Notes under the pieces: model-generated
Seen by the model: the letters and a program-made list of their open reading frames with translations, nothing else
The model's database searches: none
What the model was told of the DNA's origin: nothing
Source: Cercis canadensis
Taxonomy: Eukaryota; Streptophyta; Magnoliopsida; Fabales; Fabaceae
Direction of reading: 5' to 3'
Length of the DNA: 64,000 nucleotides
Assembly: GCA_003255065.1 (NCBI GenBank)
Contig: QAOA01008434.1
Coordinates: 66,447-130,446, forward strand
Made by a program: the position numbers and the translations under genes
Part shown: piece after piece, positions 36,861 through 47,723 of the stretch
How positions within the stretch are numbered: position 1 is the stretch's first letter
Layout: each line of letters opens with the position of its first letter

Positions 36861-38851
36861 CTTTTACAGTCTTGAAACTTGCTTTGAAATCAAGTACAAA
36901 CAAAGTTTGAATACATAAGGAGAAGATGAACTTTTAAGGCTAATGAAAGGTTGTCTAACTTCTAAGGTTTCTAACTTCCTAACTTTTGAATTTCTAACTT
37001 CTAATTTGTGCCTTCTTATAGACTTGAGAGATGGCTTCAAAGGTGTTGGAATCCGTCGGACTTTATGATATTTTAATTCCAGAGTCACTTCTATAAAAAG
37101 TCGAATTATCTTTGTCAGAGATTCTTTTATTACTTCTTGAATCTTCTGGCTCTGAACAAGCTCTGCCACTTTTGTCTTCTTGCTGAAAAGTCTTCGTAAT
37201 GAATGCTTTTGAAATGTTAACTAAAAGAATCTTGTAGCATGTGATTCTTGTCAAATTATGAAGAAACTTGGAATCACTACACATGGACGGTAGCCTTTGG
37301 GTGACTGTATCACGATTCCATTTGATTTATAATATTATGATATTCTTCATCATGCATATTATTCCAGTAATCTAGTCCATCATCTTCAATTGCATTTTGG
37401 TATAGGAGATGTATTTCTTCTAAGTCATCTTCATGCTTCTTTTGAATATAATGATCAATTAGTTGTTTGAAGTTTGTCCTAATAGTGAAAGGGATCTTTG
37501 GAATAGATAGATCTGAGTAGATTTTTTTATAGTTGTCTTCTGCAACAAGGTTTTGGTATTTTAAAGGAAGCTCAGAAAAAGAAAAAGAAGGCCAAAGGTG
37601 AGTTCTTCAAGGTAGAGAAGGAGGTTGGTTTGCCATCTTTGTACAATAGGACTTCAAATGTAAGCGCAGGTTAGACATCCTATCATATCTCACAAACTCG
37701 GGCATTTTGAAATCCTTGGGCAAAACCAACTCAGGTGTCAGTGACAACTTTTGCAATTGTTTTGGCCATCCAGTGCCTAATTTGTCTTCTTTGGGTAACA
37801 TTATAACAAGTCCAAGGATTTTCTAAGATCATGAAATATGGTTTTTTCATGTGTTTTTTGATCAATATTTTGTGTTGAGCATGGTAACAAGTTCCTTTAA
37901 TCCATTATGGGGCTTTGCTTTGAATTATTAATTCAATATATATTTTTGGGGGAAAAGTGCCAAAAGAATTGATGATACTATGGGATAATTTTTTTCCAAA
38001 CTCTTTTGATTGATCAGGGTTTGAAATAATGACATGGCAAAGGTATCCGTAATCTAAAAGTTTTTTAAGGGTTAAAACTATTTGTTCTCTTTGAAATGGG
38101 TTGTAATTGGTCAGTAAAGGGAAAATTTCTTGACATAATGGGTCTTGTTTGAGACATTCATTTTTAGTGAAACTATGATAACATTCCCATGTCCCATTCA
38201 TTCCTGGTATGAGTTTGTTAGCATATGCTGCTTCTGCTAGAGTTTTTTGAATAAACTCTTGTCTTTGGAGTTCAGTACTTTGAAGTTTTTGGAGAAAGAG
38301 TTATCTGCAATCAATATTTGGTAATTGATTGAGAGTACTATGATTAAAGAAAAAAGCTCTTGAGTTTCTCTTTTCTTTTTCTTCTTCACTTAATAGTTCT
38401 TCTTTAACCAGTGGGATTAAAGATGTAATTTTATCTTTTCCTTTAGCTAGTGGGGCTAAAGTTTTTACACTCTCATTTATCTCACTTTTCTCTTTAGCCG
38501 GTGAGGCTAAGATTCTACTATCACTCTTACTAGTTTCACCTTTTTCTTTAGCCAGTTGGGCTAAAATTCTATCTTCCATATAATCATGATTTTTGAAATT
38601 GTCATCATCATCTAGTGGGGATATGGTGATATTCCATTGTGAGCCAGTTGGGCTGGCAGAGCTTCTACTTGAATTTTAAGAGAATCATGTTCTTGAAGTA
38701 AATCAATTTTTTTGCAGATAAGATCATTTATGAAATCGTCTGATGTGCAACAAGTAGGACAAACTTTGTGGTTATATTTTTCATGAAAATAGCGGAAATA
38801 ATCTGCTATTATTTCTAAAATTACTAATTTACTATTGAGGTTATTAATGTT
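36861..38851 (-). mobile_element. Retroelement remnant, unassigned open frames
   Basis: Several minus-strand frames (38579-38301, 38201-37905, 37801-37607, 37284-36864) continue in the same sense from the protease/RT region. One contains three imperfect repeats of an LAQLAKEKGE-type unit; another has a CPTCC motif upstream (about 38760) and a coiled-coil-like leucine pattern; a third has KDFKMPEFVRYD, reminiscent of retroelement gag-type proteins. They probably belong to the same decayed element, but I do not recognise the individual proteins and stops interrupt them. Confidence 0.4.
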
Positions 38852-40100
38852 CTAGATAGCATCTAGCATTACTATTTCACAGTCAGAAAAATTTACTAAG
38901 TTACCTTTATAATGTAAATTAGAATGTTTAGGCCAGACAGGTAAGACTTTATTGCCAAAGAACATCAATGATTGTTGAGGATTCATCTGCAAAACTAATT
39001 TTATTAGTATAGATAATAATAATTTAATATTTGAAAACTCATATAGCATATCATTCAATTCATAATATGAAACTGTAAAAGCAGTTTTGTATTTATCTTT
39101 TTCATGAATTTGAATTTTCCAAAAACCCAATTTCATATCAAATTTTGAAAATATAGATGTATTATATAAATGACTAATTAAATCTTTTTTGTTAGGTATT
39201 GGATACCTAATCTATTGAAGAACTTTATTGAGAGACTTGTAATTTATGACTAACCTGGGTACTTCTTTTTTTTTTGTTCAGCTTGTTTATTGACATAAAA
39301 AGCTACATAGCTCTAAGGAGATTTGTTTGGTCTAATGAGCTTTTTGTCTAATAATTCTTGAATCTATTTTTTGCAAATTTCTAATAATTCTTTATTCATT
39401 TGTATTGATCTTACCTTTGTAGGAATCTTGTTTTCATGAAAATCTTTTTCATATGAGAATTCTACCATATGCTTTTTCTTTTGCCAAAAAGCATTCGGAA
39501 TATCTGAACAAACTTCATTTTCAATTTTCTTTTGAATTTTTTCTATTTTCTCTATTACCTGAGGATTTTGAATTTGTTCTTCTATTCTTTTGTAATGAAC
39601 TTCTTGATTTAAATATTAAATTTGTTTTTGTTTTTTTATTATCATATTGATAACAAATATTGAACTATTTTGAATTTCATTAACATCTTTGTCTTTCATA
39701 GGGGTAAGAAATTCAAATATGATTTCGTTACCTCCTTGAATAGTATGTATTCCTTGAGTGGTTACATGAAAAAGATAAATTTGAGTAAGGAAAGGGGTTC
39801 CTAATATGACTAGTGTTGAAATATTTTTGACTAAAATAAACGTATTTTTGAAACAAATTCCTTTATTGCAAATATAAGTCTTGGTTAAATTATAATCTAT
39901 TTGAAGTTTTGAACCATTTGCACTAGATAAAGATTCTAATGTCTTCTCATAATACTTAGTAGGAATTAATTCTTCTTGAATACAATTCATATATGTTTCT
40001 GAGTCTACTAGAGCAATAAAATCTTTATGATATTCATCATTAATGATTAATGATATTTTACAATACCATTTTTGAAGGGTCTATTCTTTCTTCGTCCATG
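38852..40100 (-). mobile_element. Endogenous pararetrovirus-like protease/RT remnant
   Basis: The minus strand shows, in order, an aspartic-protease-like frame (39990-39616, with ILGTPFLTQ) and a reverse-transcriptase region (about 39600-38850, with GFWKIQIHEKDKYKTAF). This order and the sequence style resemble plant pararetroviruses (caulimovirids) or related Ty3-like elements. It is defective: in-frame stops occur near 39364 and 39313, the RT frame is disturbed after about 39060, and I see no intact catalytic block. It is an old inactive copy. Assignment between endogenous virus and LTR element is uncertain. Confidence 0.6.
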
Positions 40101-40364
40101 ATAGCGGCTTGTGGTGGTTTGATTCATGATGCTTCAGGCAGTTTGATATCTGGTTTGCAGTGAAACTTGGGGTAGTGGTATATTACGCAAACGGAGCTTT
40201 GGGGAATGGTGTATGACATCCTTCTATCTTGGTTCCTGGGCTTTAGAAAGGTGATGGTGGAGTTGGACTCTCAAGGTGGAATTTTAATCTGCTCTTTCAT
40301 TTTATACTTTTCTTAGTTCATAGACCTTTGGCACTTGCATGACTTTGATTCTCTATCAATGTAG

Positions 40365-41204
40365 GATACTGGGGAACTTGGCTTGGGCTTACTTACAAAA
40401 AGGTAATTACGAGACTGCTGAAGAATATTATCGGTGTGCGTTTAGATGGACTTAAACTTGACTTCATATTTTACATGTTTCCTTGAAGAGAAGGACAACA
40501 ATTATTCATTTTTTTCTTTCTCTAGGAAAGCACAGTCTTTTGAGCCTTATAGGAACATGCAGTGCAACTTGGCAATCTGCTTGATGTACATGAACAGGAT
40601 TACTGAAGCAAGATTTCTGCTTCATGCAGTAAGTGCTTCATCTAAAAATAGAAAGATGGATGATTCTTTCGCTGAATCTTTTGAATGTGCCTCTGAGATG
40701 TTGGCTGAGAAAGAGTCACAATCAACAGATAAAGAGTGCGAAGAATCTTTTAGCCAAAACTCCCCTGAGAATAAGGGAGATTCTGCCCTAATGAAGCATG
40801 AAGACACAGCAGTAGTGGGTTTTGATTCACTGCCCACCATTGACACACATAGTCAGACTTCTGATATCTCAATTTTTAATTCTGCTGTGAACAAATCTTT
40901 TGGCAATAACATGATCAATAAAAATTTGATTGGTCTCCATGAATTCAAGTCAGCAAATGAAAAAGCAACAGAAAATAAGAGCTGGGCAGACATGGTGGAA
41001 GAAGAAGAAGCGGAGTTACTCAGTCAAAGGTTTACAAATTTCGATGTTCACGATACTGAAATCAAACAAGATCTATCGAAGTCCATTTTGTCAAGGAATC
41101 CAACTGTAAGGCGTTCACTGTGTTTCAATCAGCAGATTACTTATATACAACAACATCACCAAAGAAGGCTTAAGAAAAAGGTTGAGTGTCTTAGTTCAAT
41201 ATAG
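40365..41204 (+). pseudogene. TDM1: 5'-truncated TDM1/MS5 (POLLENLESS3)-like gene
   Basis: TDM1/MS5 proteins are TPR-containing regulators needed to exit meiosis II in pollen mother cells. Exon 40365-40433 (ILGNLAWAYLQKGNYETAEE) and exon 40526-41204 join in frame across a GT-AG intron; the second gives the TPR end (NMQCNLAICLMYMNRITEA), the acidic ADMVEEEEAELLSQRF motif and RRSLCFNQQ, all characteristic of the family. The N-terminal TPR exons are missing: upstream, past a good acceptor, lies LINE-like and retroelement sequence. The frame ends at 41204, possibly short of the normal C-terminus. I take it as a gene fragment or pseudogene; an N-terminal exon hidden further upstream is unlikely given the retroelement DNA. 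Confidence 0.75.
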
Positions 41205-41595
41205 CCATAGGACCATAATTGTTAAGCATAAATAGCCACTTTAGAGTTAGTTAAATAGAAAGTGCGCCACTTGATATTCAGATGAATTGCCTTATCCTTT
41301 CATAATAAGTAAGGGGCTTATGAAGACTAATCGCCCAATTCACATTACTAAATGCTATGCAAATGTATGAGTATAAATATTACAATACCTGTTTCGGGGA
41401 AGGGAATTTTAATTACATGCAAAATAAAAAGAAAGGGAATGATAATCTTCCAACTTTGAGCTTCTGATCGATTTTTCAAAATCAAATCCCAACTTGCTGA
41501 AATTCTCTAGTATCAACGTTGAAGGCTCAATGAAAATTTCCAAATATCAAAAGAAAATGTAAGTTACAAAATCAAATATGGCAGCCCTCCCCATT
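41205..41595. other. 3' flank of the TDM1-like fragment
   Basis: No gene recognised; the composition becomes A-rich towards the tandem array that follows. Confidence 0.5.
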
Positions 41596-42225
41596 TTAGC
41601 ATTAAAACAACAAACAAAAATGACCAAAATCAACACAAAATATTATCAACACAGTAAGCAAAAATAAGACTAAAACAACACTAAAAAATGCCAAAAATAG
41701 CAAGCAAAATAAGTACTAAACAACTACAAATTTAGTATTAAAATAGTAACAAAAATAGACCAAAATCAGCACAAAATATTATCAACACAATTAATAAGCA
41801 AAAATAAGACTAAATAATGCAAAAAAACAACAAGGAAAATAAGTACTAAACAACCACCATTTTACTATTAAAACAGTTACAAAAATAGACCAAAATCAGC
41901 ACAAAATATTATCAACACAATAAGAAAAAATAAGACTAAGACAACAGTAAATAATGCCAAAAACAGCAAGCAAAATAAGAACTAAATGGTCACCATTTTA
42001 GTATTAAAATAGTAACAAAAATAAACCACAATCAGCAGAAAATATTATCAACACAACAAGCAAAAATAAGGCTAAAACAACATTAAATAATGTAAAAAAA
42101 TAACAAGCAAAGATAAATTCTAAACAGCCACCATTTTAATATTAAAATAGCAACAAAAATAGACCAAAACAGCTACCATTTTAAGGTCAAAATAGCAAGC
42201 AAATAAATCAAAATCAGTAATATTT
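41596..42225. repeat. Tandem repeat array, ~133-bp unit
   Basis: The segment AAAATATTATCAACACA recurs at about 41637, 41773, 41904 and 42037, each time preceded by GACCAAAATCAGCACA-like and followed by TAAGCAAAAATAAGACTAAA-like sequence. The spacings of about 131-136 bp define about 4.5 diverged units. It is strongly A-rich on the plus strand. Confidence 0.8.
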
Positions 42226-43378
42226 TAACCCCAAAATAGCAATAAAAAATAAAAATAAATAAATCAAAAGGATTAGCAAAATACATAAATAGGTAAATAA
42301 GAAAAGAAACAAAGAGAAAGAAGGAACCAAAATAAGAAAGAGGCTAGAAACGAAAATATTAATAATAAAAAAAAGCAAATGGATAAATATAAATAAATAA
42401 TTAAAAAAACAGAGAAACAAAATGAACGAAGAAACAGAAAAAAAATACGTTAAAAAAAGAGAAATCAGATAAATAAAATAAAAAGAGAATAAAGCATAAT
42501 ATATATACATAACATAAAATATACATATGTAACAGAAAATGAAGAAATGAATAAATGTAAAATAAAGAAATAAGGCAAAAAAAAAAATCGAAAAGGAAAG
42601 ATGGACTAAACCAAAGCAAACAAAGTAAATAAAAATGAACAAAAAAAAATAGATAAATAAATACGAAAAAAAAGCAAAGGAAGAAACAAGACAAAAGGAA
42701 AGATAAAGAAAAAGAGGTCAACAAAAATATGAGAAAGCAAAAATGAAATAATATCTCCCCCCATTTTATTTTGACCACAATGGCTTCAAACTAATTGGTC
42801 AATGGAGAGGGAGAATGGATAAGAACTTGGAGAAATCTAAATGGAAGGTGAAAGAAAATAAACAAAAATGTCTTAATATAAAACAAGAACCATAAAATAG
42901 AGGGATGGGAGAAGAGCATACCTACAAAGGAAAAACTTGAAATAACAACTTCTTTCTCTCTTAGTCCCTCTCTGTATCCTTCCTCTCTTGCTTACCTCCC
43001 CTTTTCACTCTCGGTTTTCCCTCTCTATTTTAGAACTCTCTTTCTCTCTTTGTCTATTTTTTTTTATTCTTCTATTTCTCTCTATTATGCTTTTACCTGT
43101 TGGGTCTCCCTCTTTCTCCTTTTCTTTCTTCTTTTTTTTTTTTTTCAATGCTCTCACATACTTTTTTTTGTCTTATTCTTTTTTGCTCTCTATATCTCAC
43201 TTTCTCTTTTGCTCCCTTCTTTACCTCGTAGGTCTCTCCTCTCTTTTTTGTTCTTTTCTTCTCACCAACTTCTTTGGCTTTTTTTAAGCTAGAAATATCT
43301 TTCCTTTTTCCTCCGTAGGCCCCATCTTGCTTCTTCTATTGTTAACCGTCCATCACATTTATTTTTGTTTCTCATTTT
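42226..43378. other. Low-complexity purine- then pyrimidine-rich DNA
   Basis: From 42226 to 42780 the plus strand is A/purine-rich; from 42950 to 43290 it is almost pure pyrimidine with TCTC and CTTT runs. The long open frames in both parts encode only Phe/Leu/Ser-rich low-complexity protein and are not genes. Confidence 0.7.
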
Positions 43379-43958
43379 TTTTATTAATCATTTGAAAAAA
43401 AATAAAATAACCAATGAAAATGATCCCCTATTGGCTCTTGCCAACTTTTANTTTATTAATCATTTGAAAAAAATAAAATAACCAATGAAAATGATCCCCT
43501 ATTGGCTCTTGCCAACTTTTATGATGCAAACATAAAAATACTAAAACTTAAAAAATTAGGAGTACAATTAAAATAAACATTTTTCAATAGACATTTTTTT
43601 AGGCATTTAAAGTAAACTAAAAAAAACAAAAATTGTAAAAATCACATAGTTAAATTAAATTAAAATAGGCCAAAATAACAATCCTTTTTTTTGTGTGCAT
43701 ATATATTCATTTTTCCTCTTTTTTATTTTATAAAAATAAATTTGGACAAATTTTAAAATCACAGCCCAAACAAAATACAGTGTCTACAAAGTATAAAGTG
43801 AATTTTGTATTCTATTGAATAATGCTAAGAAGAGCTTATCAGAATTTGTATCTGGTTTACAATATATATAATCTATTGCTCTATTGCTAACTGCTTTACA
43901 GATGGCATAACNATATATATCTATTGCTCTATTGCTAACTGCTTTACAGATGGCATAA
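43379..43958. repeat. Two direct duplications at single Ns
   Basis: About 70 bp before the N at 43451 recur immediately after it (to about 43521). About 48 bp before the N at 43912 recur after it (to about 43958). Both look like contig overlaps left unmerged. Confidence 0.85.
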
Positions 43959-44531
43959 CTGAACTAATATAATATGACAGCTGTATTAACTGATTCTAAA
44001 CTAACTTTAAACTATTTAACTTACTCTAAACTGGCTTTTTATGCTTAACAATAATTAGCATCATTTTAAGGTATACAGTTAATTGATTTACCTTATTCTT
44101 TCATTGGTACTCAAGTGTCTTTTGTTGCATCATAAATCCATGTCCATACACCCCTATACTTAGCATCTATTGTATTGAATTTTAGAAGGGAGTGCTAATT
44201 TCTGAAAGCCTCACAAATTGTGCCTCAATTTGGAAAGTGTCATTACCATCATGATACTCAAATGGTCTTGCTTGTAACTATTAAGACTGTGGATACTAAC
44301 AGATTCAGCTTCTTGATCTTTGAAAATGAGAGTTTTTTTTTTTTTTGGTTTGGAATTATGTCACTTAAAAGAATATGACTATGCAGTTACGTTGTTTTTG
44401 AGTTATAATCATTATTTAGAAGCAACGACAGTGCCACAACTAGGGTTGCTTAATTTGGAAAATGTGTATATCTTGTTAATTGTTTTATTTTGTTAGCTAG
44501 CTTAGTTAAAAAAATTTTTAAAAAAAATTGC
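43959..44531. other. Intergenic DNA
   Basis: No gene or structured element recognised. Confidence 0.5.
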
Positions 44532-44760
44532 CTCTTTTTTTTTTTTTGATAGAAAAAGGGAAATTGCATTAAGCATCAAAAGCCAAGTCAGCAACAAGAA
44601 AACTTGGTGGACTATGGCACCAAGAAATGAAAACAGAAACATTAACAGAAGCAAAAACAGCTAACGCATCAGCAGAATGGTTCACTGATCTAGGAACCCA
44701 GTGGAAAGAAAAACCATGAAGGTTAGCACACAAGTCCTGGATGTCATCCAGCACCAAACC
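44532..44760 (-). mobile_element. LINE 3' end with RNase H-like tail
   Basis: The minus strand reads MVLDDIQDLCANLHGFSFHW, then VPRSVNHSADALAVFAS, the end of the RNase H-like domain of plant LINEs (…WV.R..N..AD.LA… type). It is followed by a stop, a short untranslated tail and poly-A (T-run at about 44535-44548). The fragment is 5' truncated, with an open frame but no complete domain. Confidence 0.75.
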
Positions 44761-45152
44761 CAGGGAGGTAAGATTCCGAGTACATATGAGGATATTTCAT
44801 GTCTCTATCAAGATGATTATTGAATGGCTTCAACTGATATGTTATACAATTGCATATTGTTTTATCTAATTTAAATATCTAGTAGAATTGCTAATTTCTT
44901 ACAAGTAAAACATCAAAATATTCTCCAGGATTTTTTTTTAATGTATAAAAATGGAAATACAACATAAAACACCAAAAACAATAATCATATCCACACCCCA
45001 CTACAGCTGTTAACAACATTAATACAAGAAATTATCATAAACTAGAAGAAATCTAAGGATTGGCCAGATCTTTTGGCATATATAATGCAGTCCAATTTTT
45101 TTGGCATATAGCAATCCCATATAGTGAGTATGCTTCTCCCATGATACGAGCA

Positions 45153-47723
45153 TTAGCCAGATATTCTACTCTCCTTTTTTCCAGATGGATGAATAGAGAG
45201 ATCATCTTCATCTTCATCTTCATCTTCTCCCATGATCTTCTTACTTATTTTGGGTGTCACCAGCGGATTATATCCGGCTGATGTCATTAAAATTAACCCA
45301 ATGTATTCTGCTTCTAGTTCACGGCTGAAAAATTGGTGAACACAACAAAGTATACTTAGAAAGTGCTCGAACGTATTTCATAAAATAATAATAGAATTAA
45401 AAAGCGGTAGCTGAGTAGTACTGAGGAGACTTATAGGTTCTGTATTCAAATCCATAATCAATAGTCAAAAGTACTAAAAACGTTAAATAAAATAATAATA
45501 TATTACTATTGTCATGGTTAGTAGTTGTAATTTTTATCAGTAACTACGAAAAGAAGCTTTTCAAAATGTACAAGCACTAGCAAACTACCATAACTTTCTT
45601 TGGGGGTACTTTTAAAAAAATATGTAGTTGGTTTGAAGGTCCTCATGACACAGCATACCAAATGGAAATTGGTTTGCTTTCCGACAACATTACTATTTTT
45701 TGGTGATTTTCCGACAAAATATAGTTTTAAAATACAATGAATTATCAAATCCTTATTAGTTATGTTTTTGATTAAAGAACAAGTGGCATTAAAAAAGGAA
45801 GAGTACAAAAAGATTGGAGGATAAATTATCCTACAGAAAAAAAAAGGTACCAAAAACAACAAGAATAAAAGAAAACACAAATGTGAAAGAGCTGTCCAAT
45901 GCCATCTCCTATATACAATATTTATGGATTACTAGCTAGTTCATATTATTATGTCATGCAATATCAACATTAATTCTATATTTGTCTACCTTTGATGGAT
46001 ATCTAATAGCTATATTGCCCTATAGCTGAAACACTAAAAATGTTGCACCTTCCATGTCTCACATGGTTATACGTATTTTGAGTCATCACAAATTGCTAAT
46101 TACCATGCCTAACGTTAATATTGAATGAACGAAAAGTAAACAATAAATTAATAGAGTAAATAGATAATCAATTGAACCAATAAGGTATTAGTTTAGTGGA
46201 AGTAGACTGAACCCCAAAGTGTTACAGACCAAAGATCTTGAGTTCGAATCCTTGGAGTTGCAATTGTTGGGAGGGATTTACCGGTTACTGCTCCCGTCCC
46301 GAGCAGAGATTAGTCCTATATCTAAAAAGTGTGGGGATATCTTGGGTGTAAACTAGAAAAAAAAAATAGATAATCAATTGAGCTATAGACTAGTTGGTCA
46401 CAGAATTCTTCTGCAAAGAATTTTGTGCTCGAGGGCCTTCTTAAACAAAGGAGGCTGTGGGGATACCTTGGGTGTACATTAAAAAAAATAATAATAATCA
46501 ATTGAGCTATAGACTAGTTGGTCACAGAACTCTTCTGCAAAGAATTTTGTGCTCGAGGGCCTTTTTAAATAAAGGAGGCTTCTCCATACAACTAAAATTG
46601 TGGGTGCATTCATAACAAGACTTTTGAAGAGAGATTGTTTGCCCTAACCCCTAAGTTTGGTAAACCTGCCCTATCTCAAGGATGGTGTGTGGGTCTAAGT
46701 TCAAAGTTACCAACTAAAATAGAGAACCAACATCAATATGTTAAAAAGAGAAAGAATCAATAGAATTTACCTCCTGCTGAACTTCATTATCTCTTTGGAA
46801 ATAGCTAAGTCGCCATCAACACCAGACATGGGTATAAGTCTTAGAAAGTTTAACCACATGGAATTCATGATTAGTTCAGCAGTGTGCCGAGCCAAAACAT
46901 GGCCAACCTAACCAAAAAATAAATCATCAAAGTATCCTTCTGTACTGTTATAGGGATACACAATAAGAAATTAGCAATAATCAGAAATCTAAAATAATAA
47001 GACATAAGAGCACAAGTACTCTACCTCATGCCCCATAATAATTGTTATCTCTGCATCGCACGAACAAAGCCAAAGCATGCCAGTATATATAACTATTTGC
47101 CCATGTGTGGTACAGTAGCAATAAGGTACAGGATCATGCACCACCAGCACCTCCCAATTCAATCCATCCAAATGTGAAGTAGCTACTTCTAATGTCCGTT
47201 TTCCTATACTCCATTGAATCCACTTGCGGCACCACTTTGCTTGAATCTTTCCTTCTTCGTCTCGCGCTGTTGCATTCAATAATTCACAACTTCTCTTTAA
47301 GGCCTCAATAATATTTTTGTCTATCTTGTTAACTCTTATACTGTCTGGGTGCATTGCAGGCAATATTTTTTCTTGAAAAGGTTTGATTGATTCTTCTAAG
47401 GCAATCTCTGAAAGCTTTCTCTCCAGAGCTTTTAGCATTTCAATAATACAATGGTTTCGGTTGCTATAGGGGATAGTTTCTAATACCCCAAACCCTAAAT
47501 ACTTAATGATCATAACAATCATAACAACGTTAATCCCATAATCAAACATTACAATAACAAAAAGGACTATGAGACTCTTAAACCAATGTCCCTTCCTATT
47601 GACTCCAAGTTGCAACCCTAATCTCTCAAGGTCAGAGATTAAAGAATGCAAAGAGAACCTAGAAAGTTTAGCTTTGTTCGTAGCCCAAGTGAAATACCAC
47701 AGAATTGGAGTTTTGGGTTTCAT
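45153..47723 (-). CDS. OMA1: OMA1-like M48 metalloprotease, divergent
   Basis: OMA1 is a zinc metalloprotease of the mitochondrial inner membrane (peptidase family M48). Exons: 47723-47025, 46907-46771, 45324-45153, giving about 335 residues. Evidence: ETIPYSNR and KILPAMHPDSIRV, NWEVLVVHDP, DAEITIIMGHE joined across the first intron to VGHVLARHTAE (HEVGH at residues 232-236), and RELEAEYIGLI, matching the third-ligand ExxxD region with Glu for the final Asp. A hydrophobic segment lies at about residues 50-75. Relative to plant OMA1 the N-terminal targeting region is degraded (the start used is the first ATG of the frame), the KIVVFTG-type strand is altered (CTTHGQIVIYTG), and an extra base after HPSGKK (about 45169) shifts the frame, so the last ~30 family residues are lost. 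Possibly a decaying paralogue. Confidence 0.7.
45394..45487 (+). mobile_element. Short SINE (family 1, copy B) with target duplication
   Basis: Related along its length to 10376-10478 (GTAGCTGAGTAGTA…TATTCAAATCC…AGTCAAAAGTAC). It is flanked by a 13-bp direct repeat, TAAAATAATAATA (45381-45393 and 45488-45500). It lies in the second intron of the OMA1-like gene. Confidence 0.7.
46176..46366 (+). mobile_element. tRNA-derived SINE (family 2) with 15-bp target duplication
   Basis: The 191-bp element has an A-box TAGTTTAGTGG (about 46189-46199), a B-box AGTTCGAATCC, an internal GGGAGGGATTTACCGGTTAC block and a poly-A tail. The flanks carry the 15-bp repeat TAGATAATCAATTGA (46161-46175 and 46367-46381). 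It inserted into the second intron of the OMA1-like gene, opposite in sense to it. Confidence 0.85.
46330..46580. repeat. ~125-bp tandem duplication covering a SINE tail and flank
   Basis: The 85 bp at 46372-46456 recur at 46496-46580. Each copy is preceded by a SINE-tail segment (GTGGGGATA(T/C)CTTGGGTGTA plus poly-A). The simplest reading is one tandem duplication of the SINE 3' end plus adjacent DNA, after SINE insertion. Confidence 0.85.

Noticed and set aside
41596-42225. CRISPR-like array
   Set aside because: The repeats are ~133 bp, diverged and contiguous without unique spacers, in a plant nuclear context.
42214-42778. Long minus-strand open frames rich in Phe/Leu/Tyr (about 125-142 codons)
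   Set aside because: The sequence is low-complexity A/purine-rich DNA; translation gives repetitive hydrophobic residues without domain, splice context or codon pattern of a gene.
42988-43292. Plus-strand open frames in the pyrimidine tract
   Set aside because: They are products of TCT/TTT-rich composition and encode Ser/Phe/Leu runs only.
46161-46580. A tRNA gene, suggested by the A-box and B-box
   Set aside because: No cloverleaf or acceptor stem can be formed, and the poly-A tail with target duplication shows it is a SINE.
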